A DNA stretch of 64,000 nucleotides, taken from positions 1-64,000 of the forward strand of contig JAEURR010000006.1 in assembly GCA_016788115.1 (NCBI GenBank). The letters run 5' to 3'. The stretch's first letter is position 1. Every line of letters starts with the position of its first letter. Of this stretch, positions 26,275-34,250 are shown one piece after another. A model generated the notes under the pieces. It made no database searches. It was given only the letters and a program-made list of their open reading frames with translations, and was not told the DNA's origin. The DNA is from Chthonomonas sp. GTDB lineage: Bacteria; Armatimonadota; Fimbriimonadia; Fimbriimonadales; Fimbriimonadaceae. The position numbers were made by a program, and so were the translations under genes.

Positions 26275-26942
26275 GGTTCACCGAGCGAGACGTTAGGTTG
26301 ATCCGTGATATCGCCCTCAGCCACGTTGTTAGTCGAGACCAAGTGATTCGACTGGGATACTTCGATTCAGTCACTCGATGCAATACGCGTCTGCGTGAGC
26401 TTACTGCGGTGAGCGCGGTGCGTCAGATCAGTACTCCGTTCAATGCTCAGTCCCTGTACATTGCTGGCTCCCTAGCTGGAGAGCTCTGTGGGGAGCGCAT
26501 CGAACGGTTATTGGCAGACCGGATCGGGTCGCCCAGATTCGTGCGCCACGCCCTCTCTTCCACTAACGTTCGGATCGCTCTCCAGAAGCGCGGCGGGACC
26601 GGATGGCGATTCGAACAGCAGCTATGGCGAACCGTTAGCAAGCACGAGGTTCGACCAGATGGCCTGATCGTCCTCAAGGGTAACCCAACGTTCATCGAGG
26701 TTGATCTCGGCCACGTTTCCGGCCCCAAGTTCACAGAAAAGCTGAAGGGCTACTCGCTCCTAGCTAGCGGCACTACCTGCGCTGACCTCTACGGCTTTGC
26801 CACCGGTCGGCTTCTCATTGTCACGACTTCTCCCCGAAGAGTCCGTCACCTGCGGGCTCTCACTTCAGACCACACGCGGCTGGAATGCCTCGTCACGACC
26901 TTTGACGAGCTCGGAGCCCCACCTGTTGGGTGCTGGAGCTAA
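26271..26942 (+). CDS. Replication-relaxation (Replic_Relax) family protein
   Basis: A 223-residue protein beginning M-R-F-T-E-R-D-V-R-L-I-R-D-I-A with a winged-helix N-terminus (R-D-Q-V-I-R-L-G-Y-F, C-N-T-R-L-R-E-L). A nuclease-like second half (R-P-D-G-L-I-V...F-I-E-V-D-L-G) has D..E-x-D residues reminiscent of PD-(D/E)XK folds. Members occur in plasmids and integrative elements next to TraG/FtsK-like ATPases and are thought to act in DNA processing for replication or transfer. GGAGGAG directly before the ATG at 26271 and the 4-base overlap with the ATPase support the start and the pairing. Confidence 0.75.
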   Translation: MRFTERDVRLIRDIALSHVVSRDQVIRLGYFDSVTRCNTRLRELTAVSAVRQISTPFNAQSLYIAGSLAGELCGERIERLLADRIGSPRFVRHALSSTNVRIALQKRGGTGWRFEQQLWRTVSKHEVRPDGLIVLKGNPTFIEVDLGHVSGPKFTEKLKGYSLLASGTTCADLYGFATGRLLIVTTSPRRVRHLRALTSDHTRLECLVTTFDELGAPPVGCWS

Positions 26943-26954
26943 AGGAGACAAACC

Positions 26955-27320
26955 ATGAACAATGAACTCAAATCATTACCTGATGGCCTTTTAGACGAGA
27001 TTAGGCAGATCACGGACCAACTGGTCCCGACCGAGCTTGCTGGGAAGCAGGAGCTTTCCCGGAAGTTACCCGTCAAGGGAGTTTCAGGAGCGATGGCAGA
27101 CATCGCTCAAACTTCGCCAGAGCTCTTTGCCGCAATCCTACTTGCCTCCCTAGGGATTGAAGGCGTCACAGTCGTTGAAACTCACACAACGACCGAACAT
27201 CGAGTCGTTGAACTCAGGAACATACATGGAAAGCGCACGGAAGTGCAACCGATGAAGTCGATCAGGGAGACGAGCCGGGAGGTCCGTTTGAACCGACCTG
27301 GAAGGGAGCGCCAAACATGA
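26955..27320 (+). CDS. Small hypothetical protein in transfer/excision operon
   Basis: A 121-residue soluble, charged protein. The second half (V-E-T-H-T-T-T-E-H-R-V-V-E-L) is beta-like, the end is very basic. It sits 12 bases after the Replic_Relax gene and overlaps the next HTH gene by 4 bases, so it belongs to the same transcript. No family recognised. Confidence 0.6.
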   Translation: MNNELKSLPDGLLDEIRQITDQLVPTELAGKQELSRKLPVKGVSGAMADIAQTSPELFAAILLASLGIEGVTVVETHTTTEHRVVELRNIHGKRTEVQPMKSIRETSREVRLNRPGRERQT

Positions 27321-27532
27321 GTAACCCATCCAGCCGGCCACCAGTACAAAGGCTCGCTTACACCGTTCAGGAAGCGGCAGCCCTTCTCTCGCTCTCTCGA
27401 TCCCTCGTCTACGAGCTCATCAATGCTGGAAAGATCGATACAATCAAGATTGGTCGCGCCCGTAGGATCACTAGCAATCAGTTGGAGAAGTATCTCCAAG
27501 AATGCGAGCACCTAGCTCCTGGTCACCACTAG
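27317..27532 (+). CDS. Excisionase-like HTH_17 (MerR-type) protein of element A
   Basis: A 71-residue DNA-binding protein with the helix-turn-helix Y-T-V-Q-E-A-A-A-L-L-S-L-S-R-S-L-V-Y followed by the wing K-I-G-R-A-R-R-I. Small proteins of this type act as recombination directionality factors for tyrosine integrases, bending the arm region to favour excision. It is at the opposite end of element A from the integrase, which is unusual but possible because attL and attR are joined on excision. ATGA overlap with the preceding gene. Confidence 0.75.
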   Translation: MSNPSSRPPVQRLAYTVQEAAALLSLSRSLVYELINAGKIDTIKIGRARRITSNQLEKYLQECEHLAPGHH

Positions 27533-27549
27533 ATGAGGCCGAGAAAAAT

Positions 27550-27575
27550 GGGCATGGAGGCAATGCTCCATGCCC
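27550..27575. terminator. Bidirectional hairpin terminator
   Basis: GGGCATGGAG-GCAATG-CTCCATGCCC is a 10-bp perfect stem with A-rich sequence on the left and TTAAAAT on the right. It separates the rightward excisionase gene from the leftward deaminase cassette. Confidence 0.75.
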
Positions 27576-27593
27576 TTAAAATATGTGAGGAAC

Positions 27594-27782
27594 CTAGCAG
27601 CTTTGTTTAGGCTCCTCAGATGGCGTTCGTCGAGTGTCCTGATTCTGCTCAACGACATTTTGTGGACTCGTTGACGCAAGCACTGCCTGCTCCCGCCTCT
27701 CTCTGATTTCATCGACAGCTCTATCAAGTCTGTCCCAGTAGCTCTTGCTTTCCGCTGTTCCGTAGTTTCTCTCGAATCTCAT
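27594..27782 (-). CDS. Small protein coupled to AvcD-like deaminase
   Basis: A 62-residue charged protein (M-R-F-E-R-N-Y-G-T-A-E-S-K-S-Y-W-D-R-L...). The ATG overlaps the deaminase stop by 4 bases (ATGA), which is good evidence for a genuine, co-translated gene. The C-terminus is Gln/Thr/Pro-rich and likely disordered. No family is recognised. It might be an accessory or regulatory partner of the deaminase. Confidence 0.6.
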   Translation of the reverse strand: MRFERNYGTAESKSYWDRLDRAVDEIRERREQAVLASTSPQNVVEQNQDTRRTPSEEPKQSC

Positions 27783-29407
27783 GGTCTGTTCCCTGTGTTG
27801 CCCTTTGGAAACACCTCACTGTACTTTTCTAGCACAGGTGCTTCCAGTTGTAAAACTGCTTTTGTGTCAAATGGAAATCTAAACTGGTGTGGAGTAGATG
27901 AGTCTTTCGTTAATGCTCGCTCACCATCTTTCCGCTCATGCCTTATACCTGTCTGGGTCCACATTGCAAATAGAGAATCATATCTCCTTGGTGCAATTCC
28001 TATTAATGGAACAATGTCAACCTTATTCTCCAGTCCACGAAGGATGTTATCGTCGATGTCCTTCTGGGGAGGAATGTCCAAGTACTCACTTTTCAGTGCG
28101 TCTCCATGAAGTTTCAACGCATGGCTCTTTGGATAAGGCTGGACGTATACAACCCGATCAATACCTGCTGCAATAATGTGCCTCGCACACGTGTGGCAAG
28201 GAAACGTAGTTGTGTATAAAGTCGATTCAGCAACCGAAAACCCTTTTGAGGCAGCGGAAATGATTGCATCCATCTCAGCATGAACTGATCTGCCAAACTC
28301 AATAATATCCTTCACTGGTGAAGCGGCAAGTGCAGATTGTATTTGAGCGGAACACACCACTTCAACGTCGATTTTAGCCTCGATTATTTCGTGAATGCCC
28401 TTAAGTGTTTCTACCACTCGCTTTGCAGCCTCATCAACCAATCCTTGTCGAAACCTTTGGCCAGGATCGTACTTCAACGCATAGTCAGAAACATCGTGAG
28501 ATTGACCAACCTGGTACAGTCCACCTCCCGGCATGGGAGCATCATTTCTACCAACAGCAATCATCCGACCTTTTTTATCGAACAACGCTGCACCAACCTG
28601 ACGAGATAAATCTCCCGATCGGAATGAAGCATTGTAGGCTACCTGCATACCGAATTCATCGTGTCGCGGAACCTCATTGAAGTGAGAGGTGCATAGCCTC
28701 AAAATTCTCTCAAGGTCATTCTTCCAAGTTAGGCTGCCATTTTCTTGTTGGGTCTTCGAAATAAAGGCATCACAAAGCTCAAAAAGGTCTCTGGTGTTCT
28801 GGCCTGAGTCGTCACTTTCAAATGCATCATGAGTGATCAAATCTTGAGCGTTATCTTCACTCTTACACTTCGCTTTCAGACGCTCTTTACGATCCTGAAA
28901 AGACTCATGAACACCAATCAGAAAAAAGGAGTCGCCGTAAACCTCTCTGAGTAAGCGAGCTTCATCAGGGTGTTTTAAAGATCGAATTTGCGTCACTCGG
29001 AGTTTATCTGCGTTTGCTTTCCTGTTTTCAGATATTTCAAAAACGCAGTGATGTGAGAGTACGGAATCCAGTTCCGTGCTCGACCTTAACAAGTTACCGG
29101 CTTGTTGGCGTGCTCTTGTCTTTGCGTGATAATCTATGGAATCAAAGTCCCGGAGAACGTCTTCAGACGGGGTTAGATTCTTGATCGCTTCGACAACTTT
29201 GATAGTGTGGTGGAAGGCATCTCCGCCAAAAAAGGACCTAACACGCTTCATTGGAGAATCCGCTTCTCCCTCACAATCCAACTCCACGCCAATCGGAGCG
29301 ACCCACCCAATAATGAAGTCCCTTCCTTGCTCACCTGAAGATTTTGACGCGGAAGCCATACTTAGTAGACAGACGTCTGCTTCGCCTGAAAAGTTTCGGT
29401 TTTCCAT
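27779..29407 (-). CDS. AvcD-like antiphage dCTP/dCMP deaminase
   Basis: A 542-residue two-domain protein. The N-terminal P-loop-like region starts I-I-G-W-V-A-P-I-G-V-E-L-D (residues ~32-44). The C-terminal zinc deaminase domain has H-A-E at 376-378 and P-C-H-T-C at 403-407 in the order expected for CDA-fold dCMP deaminases. This arrangement is that of AvcD antiphage deaminases, which deplete dCTP/dCMP during infection and are held inactive by a small RNA (AvcI) in Vibrio. I saw no clear AvcI-like RNA, but only ~70 bases separate the start from the element end. The region is noticeably AT-richer than its neighbours, suggesting a separate origin. Start at 29407 is uncertain; 29467 or 29359 are alternatives. 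Confidence 0.82.
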   Translation of the reverse strand: MENRNFSGEADVCLLSMASASKSSGEQGRDFIIGWVAPIGVELDCEGEADSPMKRVRSFFGGDAFHHTIKVVEAIKNLTPSEDVLRDFDSIDYHAKTRARQQAGNLLRSSTELDSVLSHHCVFEISENRKANADKLRVTQIRSLKHPDEARLLREVYGDSFFLIGVHESFQDRKERLKAKCKSEDNAQDLITHDAFESDDSGQNTRDLFELCDAFISKTQQENGSLTWKNDLERILRLCTSHFNEVPRHDEFGMQVAYNASFRSGDLSRQVGAALFDKKGRMIAVGRNDAPMPGGGLYQVGQSHDVSDYALKYDPGQRFRQGLVDEAAKRVVETLKGIHEIIEAKIDVEVVCSAQIQSALAASPVKDIIEFGRSVHAEMDAIISAASKGFSVAESTLYTTTFPCHTCARHIIAAGIDRVVYVQPYPKSHALKLHGDALKSEYLDIPPQKDIDDNILRGLENKVDIVPLIGIAPRRYDSLFAMWTQTGIRHERKDGERALTKDSSTPHQFRFPFDTKAVLQLEAPVLEKYSEVFPKGNTGNRP

Positions 29408-29479
29408 GCTACCGCAAAAGAATCCTTTACCGCATGAGACGGAGGAGGGCAATAACTTGACGCGCATCTTCGAGGAAAA

Positions 29480-29500
29480 TAAACTGCGGATAAACTGCAG
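29480..29500 (+). repeat. Candidate integrase arm-type sites, right end of element A
   Basis: TAAACTGCGG (29480-29489) and TAAACTGCAG (29491-29500) repeat the first two units at 4258-4278 exactly, same orientation and spacing. The match at the opposite boundary of the element is what makes both sets convincing arm sites. Confidence 0.7.
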
Positions 29501-29506
29501 AAACGA

Positions 29507-29535
29507 AAAACGCCCTCCGATCTGGAGGGCGTTTT
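29507..29535. terminator. Hairpin terminator beside tRNA-Lys fragment 2
   Basis: AAAACGCCCTCC-GATCT-GGAGGGCGTTTT, a 12-bp perfect stem with T-runs on both strands, 22 bases from the CCA end of the tRNA fragment. Its sequence differs from the terminators beside the other two copies, so it arrived with an element rather than by duplication of the host terminator. Confidence 0.8.
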
Positions 29536-29556
29536 CTTCATTCTTGAACCCAAATC

Positions 29557-29603
<47 letters not shown>

Positions 29604-29691
29604 TCTCTGGAACGGTGTCCGCGCTCCTCCGTATTTGTGTGTTTGGAACCTGAATATCAATGTATAATGTTCGTGAGGGTTCGTCAATGTG

Positions 29692-29730
29692 TGGTGTCAA
29701 ACGCCCTCTCTGGTGTCAAAAGTGGTGTCA
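29692..29730 (+). repeat. Candidate integrase arm-type sites, left end of element B
   Basis: Three direct copies of TGGTGTCA start at 29692, 29711 and 29723. The last two form TGGTGTCAAAAGTGGTGTCA, which recurs exactly at 47814-47833. The set is 33 bases upstream of the integrase ATG. Confidence 0.7.
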
Positions 29731-29762
29731 ACTTTTGAAGCCGACGACGGACAAGCAGAAGC

Positions 29763-30893
29763 ATGGCAAGACAGCGCAGAAACGCCGGTTACACCGTCTC
29801 AAAGCGGTCCGATGGACGATGGATGGCCAGGGTGTTCCTGGGCTACGAGAACGGCAAGCAGAAGCGACACACGATCTATGGCAAGACCGAGATTGAGGTG
29901 AATCGTGCCGCTCAAGACTTCCGCGTCAAGAACGAAGAAGGCGCGTTCGCGCCAACTTCGAAAGACTGCAAGGTAAGCGAGTACCTCGACAAGTGGCTCG
30001 AAGTCTACGTCACTTGCCCACCGCTTGCGCCCAAGACGGTGAAGTCGTACAAGGAGCAAACCAAGAATCACCTGATCCCATCCTTAGGGGCGATCCCGCT
30101 GAGGAAGCTCGCGCCCCAACAGGTTCAGAACATGATGAAGGAGAAGATCGCGTCCGGGCTCTCACCTACATCCGTCAACGGCCTGCATCGTGTCCTTCGA
30201 GCGGCCCTTTCGCAAGCGGTCAAGGATCGAATGATCGCCGAGAATGTGGCAAAGCTGGTGAAACCGCCTAAGGTCGCGAGTCGAGCGGAGAAGCACTTTA
30301 CTCAACCCGACTTACAAAAGCTCTTCGCCGCATGCCGTGGCCATCATCTCGAATACCTGTTCCGCTTGGCACCATATGTCGGCCTTCGCTTAGGTGAGAT
30401 CACAGGTTTACGGTGGGTTGATGTGGACTTCGAAGATCAGACCATCCGCGTGAGGAATCAACTCCAATGGGTTGATGGCAAGCCAACTCTCCGCGAACCC
30501 AAGAGCGCAAACAGCAAGCGCATTCTGCCCATCGGAGATTTGGTGGACATGCTCCAACTCCAAAAGTCGATGATTCTCGTGAACGGTTGGGAGAACAAAA
30601 TGAATCTTGTCTTCGTCAGCTCGACGGGTAATCCGCTTGATCCGAAGCTCGTGAACAAGTACCTCAAGATTCTCTGCGGGCAAGCCAAGATCAGCGAACT
30701 CAGCTTCCACAGCTTCCGACACACGGCGGCCACTTTGCTTCTTGCCGCTGGAGAAGAAGCCACCGAAGTAATGAATATGCTCGGGCACAGCCAGATTTCG
30801 CTCACTGTCAATACCTACGGAGGGGTAACGAGGGAGGCTCAAAGGCGAGCGGCACAGAAGTTGAGGAAGGCCATTGACGAAGGCATTAAGTGA
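29763..30893 (+). CDS. int: Tyrosine recombinase/integrase of element B
   Basis: A 376-residue integrase with N-terminal arm-binding-like beta domain (~8-60), core-binding domain (~68-165) and catalytic domain. Visible catalytic residues are R209 (V-G-L-R-L-G-E), H316-x-x-R319 (H-S-F-R-H), H342 (L-G-H-S) and the nucleophile Y352 (V-N-T-Y-G-G). It shares fold and target with the element A integrase but differs in sequence throughout. It lies 160 bases inside attachment copy 2. Confidence 0.95.
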   Translation: MARQRRNAGYTVSKRSDGRWMARVFLGYENGKQKRHTIYGKTEIEVNRAAQDFRVKNEEGAFAPTSKDCKVSEYLDKWLEVYVTCPPLAPKTVKSYKEQTKNHLIPSLGAIPLRKLAPQQVQNMMKEKIASGLSPTSVNGLHRVLRAALSQAVKDRMIAENVAKLVKPPKVASRAEKHFTQPDLQKLFAACRGHHLEYLFRLAPYVGLRLGEITGLRWVDVDFEDQTIRVRNQLQWVDGKPTLREPKSANSKRILPIGDLVDMLQLQKSMILVNGWENKMNLVFVSSTGNPLDPKLVNKYLKILCGQAKISELSFHSFRHTAATLLLAAGEEATEVMNMLGHSQISLTVNTYGGVTREAQRRAAQKLRKAIDEGIK

Positions 30894-31291
30894 TTCGAAG
30901 CGAATCCGCCAGACCGCCTGAAAAAATTGCAAAAATTGGCCCATTCGAACCTACGGGCAATTGCTTGAGCGTCCGGAATGCGACCAATTTTCAACCGATT
31001 GAGATCGATTTCAACGCTAACATTAGTGCATTGGCACCGATCTAAACAAAACGCCCGGTGCCTACAATTCCCTAACCGGACGCCCAACCACTTCCCGATC
31101 CACTTGCCACCTGATCGCCGAAGCTAATTCGGAACCTCCAGACCGCCTGAAAAAATGCGAAAAGTCCCTCCCTTGACACCGAAACCGGCTCCTATAGATG
31201 AGCAAATCTGTATCCAAGAGAGTGCGAAAGTAGCAAATCCGGTCCCACGCGCTAAGTAACACTTCATTTCTCGTGCGATCAAAGGCTCAGT
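30894..31291. other. Intergenic region with 19-bp direct repeats
   Basis: About 400 bases without a convincing gene. CCAGACCGCCTGAAAAAAT occurs at 30909-30927 and again at 31138-31156. Between them lies an inverted repeat GGCACCG (31033-31039)/CGGTGCC (31056-31062). The repeats could be regulatory, replication-related or a deletion/insertion scar. Confidence 0.5.
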
Positions 31292-32365
31292 TCACCTCAG
31301 CCCAGTCTCTAGTGCTTGGACAGCTCGACTCAGTCCGTCTCTGCCGTAGCGATCCTCATATTGCCTGAGAAGGCTATGCACGCCAGAGTTCTTTATTCTG
31401 TCCGCAGATCGCTGCAATTTTTCCATAGCTCGGCGAAACGCCTCATCTTCGGGATAGTTGCCCCGTAACGTTAAGCAGCTCTTGCAGAAGATCGGATTTG
31501 GGCCTCTCGCCCCAACTTGGACGTCGGCATTGCACCATCGGCAAAGAGCGATCCCTCGAACAAGACTTCTCGCAAGAAGTTCGTGCCGCTCGCCCAGGAG
31601 TAAGTAAAGGAAGCCGAGCAGGCAGTTTGCCGAGAGTCTTGCCGTACCATTTTCAAATTCGTAAAGGACAGTCGTCTCTTGCGCCATCCTTAAAATTAGA
31701 GAGCGGCAAAACTTTATGCAGCCCGGTGCCCCCGAATCAATCAAGTCTCGGACGGACGGATCGTCTGTGCCGAGGTCGTTGGCTTCGTGAGTGAGCCTAT
31801 AGACCTTGTGCCTTTTATGTCCTTGCAAGATAGTTTCTATGCGGGTTCGGATAGATTTCGCAGATCGGCTGGAATTGGCAAGACTCATCAAGATCGAGAC
31901 CGCATCCATTCGTTCACGGTGCCAAAGCCAACTACTATATGGCTCCCCAACCAACCGAAGCACTCTAGCCGAATCCATCCAGAACTGTGCTTCAGGGTAC
32001 AGGCCGAGTAAGCCGAACCGTTGAGCGAATGACTCAGCAACCTCCGTGGAATCGATTTTGAGAAACTCGTCCAAAGCCTCATGTCCCACCTGGGCGGCAT
32101 TCGTGTTGATCGCCGAAAACCTGGAACGCAAGAGTCCGGGGCTGGAATCCCTCATATCCTTGCTCTCAAATCCAATCAGCTCGACTACCGGAGCATTCAG
32201 CGGTGGATCACCTCCCCTATGAATCGAAGCGAAGCCATCGAACTCCCGCATCTGAATCGGCCCTCCCGCTACCCGAGAGAAACGCCCCGACCAGATTTTG
32301 AACAACGGCCCTGTCACAGCCGGATATGTCGTCAAATACCATGAGTTTACGGAGGGTTTCTGCAT
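31292..32365 (-). CDS. Hypothetical zinc-finger protein (element B)
   Basis: A 357-residue protein with a C-terminal zinc site C-R-W-C ... C-K-S-C (about residues 280-300), the only clear motif. The arrangement, a long helical body then a CxxC-x(n)-CxxC finger, resembles CGNR/ABATE-type regulators only vaguely. The ATG at 32365 was preferred; a GTG at 32380 is also possible. It is divergent from the excisionase-like gene with a ~70-base shared promoter gap. Function unknown. Confidence 0.6.
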   Translation of the reverse strand: MQKPSVNSWYLTTYPAVTGPLFKIWSGRFSRVAGGPIQMREFDGFASIHRGGDPPLNAPVVELIGFESKDMRDSSPGLLRSRFSAINTNAAQVGHEALDEFLKIDSTEVAESFAQRFGLLGLYPEAQFWMDSARVLRLVGEPYSSWLWHRERMDAVSILMSLANSSRSAKSIRTRIETILQGHKRHKVYRLTHEANDLGTDDPSVRDLIDSGAPGCIKFCRSLILRMAQETTVLYEFENGTARLSANCLLGFLYLLLGERHELLARSLVRGIALCRWCNADVQVGARGPNPIFCKSCLTLRGNYPEDEAFRRAMEKLQRSADRIKNSGVHSLLRQYEDRYGRDGLSRAVQALETGLR

Positions 32366-32435
32366 GATTTGAGCATACACTCCCCGCCATCATTCTCGAA
32401 CGACCTCGATTCAATGCGAGGCGAGGAGAATATCT

Positions 32436-32627
32436 ATGGAATCAACCAAAGGCAAATACCTCTACACCATCAGCGAGGCAGCCGAGCTCCTGGGAGTCGG
32501 ACGCACAACCATGTACGAGCTACTCAATTCGGGCAAGCTCAAGATCACGAGAATCGGTACGCGAGGCATCCGAATTTCGGATGATGAGCTCAAGCGATTC
32601 ATCGCCGAAAACTCCGAAGCTCGGTAG
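32436..32627 (+). CDS. Excisionase-like HTH_17 protein of element B
   Basis: A 63-residue protein: Y-T-I-S-E-A-A-E-L-L-G-V-G-R-T-T-M-Y-E-L, L-N-S-G-K-L, then the wing I-G-T-R-G-I-R-I and a last helix. It is the counterpart of the element A protein at 27317 and a likely recombination directionality factor. Here it lies on the integrase side and overlaps the start region of the next gene. Confidence 0.75.
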   Translation: MESTKGKYLYTISEAAELLGVGRTTMYELLNSGKLKITRIGTRGIRISDDELKRFIAENSEAR

Positions 32628-32656
32628 TGGACGTAGGAAGGGGCCACTATGTCCTG

Positions 32657-33823
32657 ATGGGTTTTGACACGGTCGCGATTGGCGGCGTTACCGCTGCTCC
32701 AATTCTGTTGCTCAAGTCCGAAGGGTGGGGTAAGCGAACCAGGCAGTACCAGACAGCAGAGCGAGGCGGAATATCGCTGTTTGTCTCCCAATTCTGGGGA
32801 TTTCACTACGTGAGGCTGCAAACTTCATTACCGCACCTCGTCTATGGGCATAACTTTGAGCCCGTCCCCGTGCGCAATCTACAGCGGGCACTAGAATTGT
32901 TCCTGGCTGAAGCTCGTCACTGGTTCCCCGAGCTAAGCGACGTCCCGCTAGAGATGTTTGCAGTACGACGAACCGACATAGCTTTTGATCTGCCCGTTGA
33001 CGCTTCGCCATCGATGGAGAGGGCACTTAATGACTGCCATCTTAGTAACCGCCTCCCAGGATTTACTTTTGAAGGACCGGCTTCTAATTCGCGTTACTCG
33101 AAGGATTGGAGAGGAAAACGGGCGAATACGTACCGTTCCATGATTGCCTACGCAAAGCGGCACCTTCCCACCGGAGGCAAAGGTCTTCGTTTCGAATCTC
33201 GCTTCGGATCGGCATATCTGCGTAGAAAATTCAAGGGGAGGATGACCCTCGAAAGCCTCGTCACCCATGGTCAAGAGATTCTTCTCTGTGCCTGGGAATA
33301 CATTGATAACGAGTTTAGCCTACTAAGACCTCACAACGAACGCTCCTTACGTCTAGCTATCCAAAACGCACCAACGGCTCAACGCGAATTCCTCTCCGAC
33401 TTCGGCTACTTGGCTCGTGAAGTGCCGCTCAAGCAAGTGTGGCGGCTGCTTTGCGGAACCAAGAAAATCGACACTCGAATCTTGAAACAATATGGAGTCG
33501 GTTTCGGTGACGCGGAGATTCCGGAGCTAAAGTTGTTCGCCGAAATCCGTGAAGCAATAACTTCGTGGCTATCGTGCCCTTATAAGAAAGAGGTCGAGAG
33601 GCGCGACACAGATATAAACGAATCCCTACTCCAAAGCACTCAGCAAGAGATCGACCGGGCTGACTCCGAGCGCACCTGCAATTGCAATCAGCTCAATGAC
33701 CGCCACGCCTCGCTCACCGCGCTCAATTTTCCCCACCGTCATCGGGTGCCAACCCAACCTGGTCGAAAGTTGCCGTTGCGAAAGTCCCTGCTCGCCCCGC
33801 AACCGAGAAATCGCTCCCCGTAG
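32657..33823 (+). CDS. Replication-initiator-like protein (phage gene II/X-like)
   Basis: Up to 388 residues. The region F-A-V-R-R-T-D-I-A-F-D-L-P-V-D (~residues 98-112) resembles the V-x-R-x-D-x-x-x-D motif of filamentous-phage gpII/X and related replication initiators, and the downstream domain is of similar size. A rolling-circle Tyr could not be assigned with confidence. AGGAAGGGG precedes the ATG at 32657; a GTG at 32627 that overlaps the previous stop is an alternative. The last ~65 codons are Pro/Arg/His-rich, run antisense to the Xre gene and may not matter for function. Confidence 0.5.
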   Translation: MGFDTVAIGGVTAAPILLLKSEGWGKRTRQYQTAERGGISLFVSQFWGFHYVRLQTSLPHLVYGHNFEPVPVRNLQRALELFLAEARHWFPELSDVPLEMFAVRRTDIAFDLPVDASPSMERALNDCHLSNRLPGFTFEGPASNSRYSKDWRGKRANTYRSMIAYAKRHLPTGGKGLRFESRFGSAYLRRKFKGRMTLESLVTHGQEILLCAWEYIDNEFSLLRPHNERSLRLAIQNAPTAQREFLSDFGYLAREVPLKQVWRLLCGTKKIDTRILKQYGVGFGDAEIPELKLFAEIREAITSWLSCPYKKEVERRDTDINESLLQSTQQEIDRADSERTCNCNQLNDRHASLTALNFPHRHRVPTQPGRKLPLRKSLLAPQPRNRSP

Positions 33824-33871
33824 GCGATGCTCCTCCTCATGTAGCGGCTGACGACGATGTTGACCCGGCAC
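33626..33871 (-). CDS. Xre-family HTH regulator of element B
   Basis: An 81-residue protein with a clear Cro/CI helix-turn-helix (G-L-S-Q-R-Q-L-S-T-R-L-G-W-H-P-M-T-V then I-E-R-G-E-R-G, and A-L-G-V-S-P-V-D-L-L). It overlaps about 200 bases of the 3' end of the rep-like gene on the opposite strand, so each transcript is antisense to the other there. Likely regulator of element maintenance genes. Confidence 0.75.
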   Translation of the reverse strand: MPGQHRRQPLHEEEHRLRGAISRLRGEQGLSQRQLSTRLGWHPMTVGKIERGERGVAVIELIAIAGALGVSPVDLLLSALE

Positions 33872-33933
33872 TGTCTACCAGATTGAATCCTCGTATGATC
33901 ATATTTCGTGATCATTTTGGGTAGGCTGAGAAC

Positions 33934-34230
33934 ATGGCACTGGAGACATGCAAGGCATGCGGTCATTTGATCTCGCCTCAAGCTCGCGAATGCCCAAATT
34001 GCGGTCATCCTAATCCGAAAACAAACCCCAATTCACGGGCAAACCAAATGACCAGGGGGACGATTTCTGCCATCGTAGGCTTGATAAGCTTCATATTCGC
34101 ACAAGCAGTGAAGAATGGGCCGGATGCTAGAGAGCAAATCAACACGATCATCTTGTGCACGACCTTCGGCATCCTCGCAGGGATCGGCGGGCTACTGCTC
34201 CTGGTCTGGGGCTTCTTTTCGTTTGACTAA
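33934..34230 (+). CDS. Zinc-ribbon double-TM protein
   Basis: A 98-residue protein: zinc ribbon C-K-A-C-G-H...C-P-N-C-G-H at residues 6-24, a polar linker, then two hydrophobic segments (~43-60 and ~70-95). Common small membrane protein of unknown role, possibly a sensor or regulator. It precedes the HD-domain gene by 20 bases and may be cotranscribed with it. Confidence 0.7.
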   Translation: MALETCKACGHLISPQARECPNCGHPNPKTNPNSRANQMTRGTISAIVGLISFIFAQAVKNGPDAREQINTIILCTTFGILAGIGGLLLLVWGFFSFD

Positions 34231-34250
34231 GTGCGGTGGATATCTTGCAC

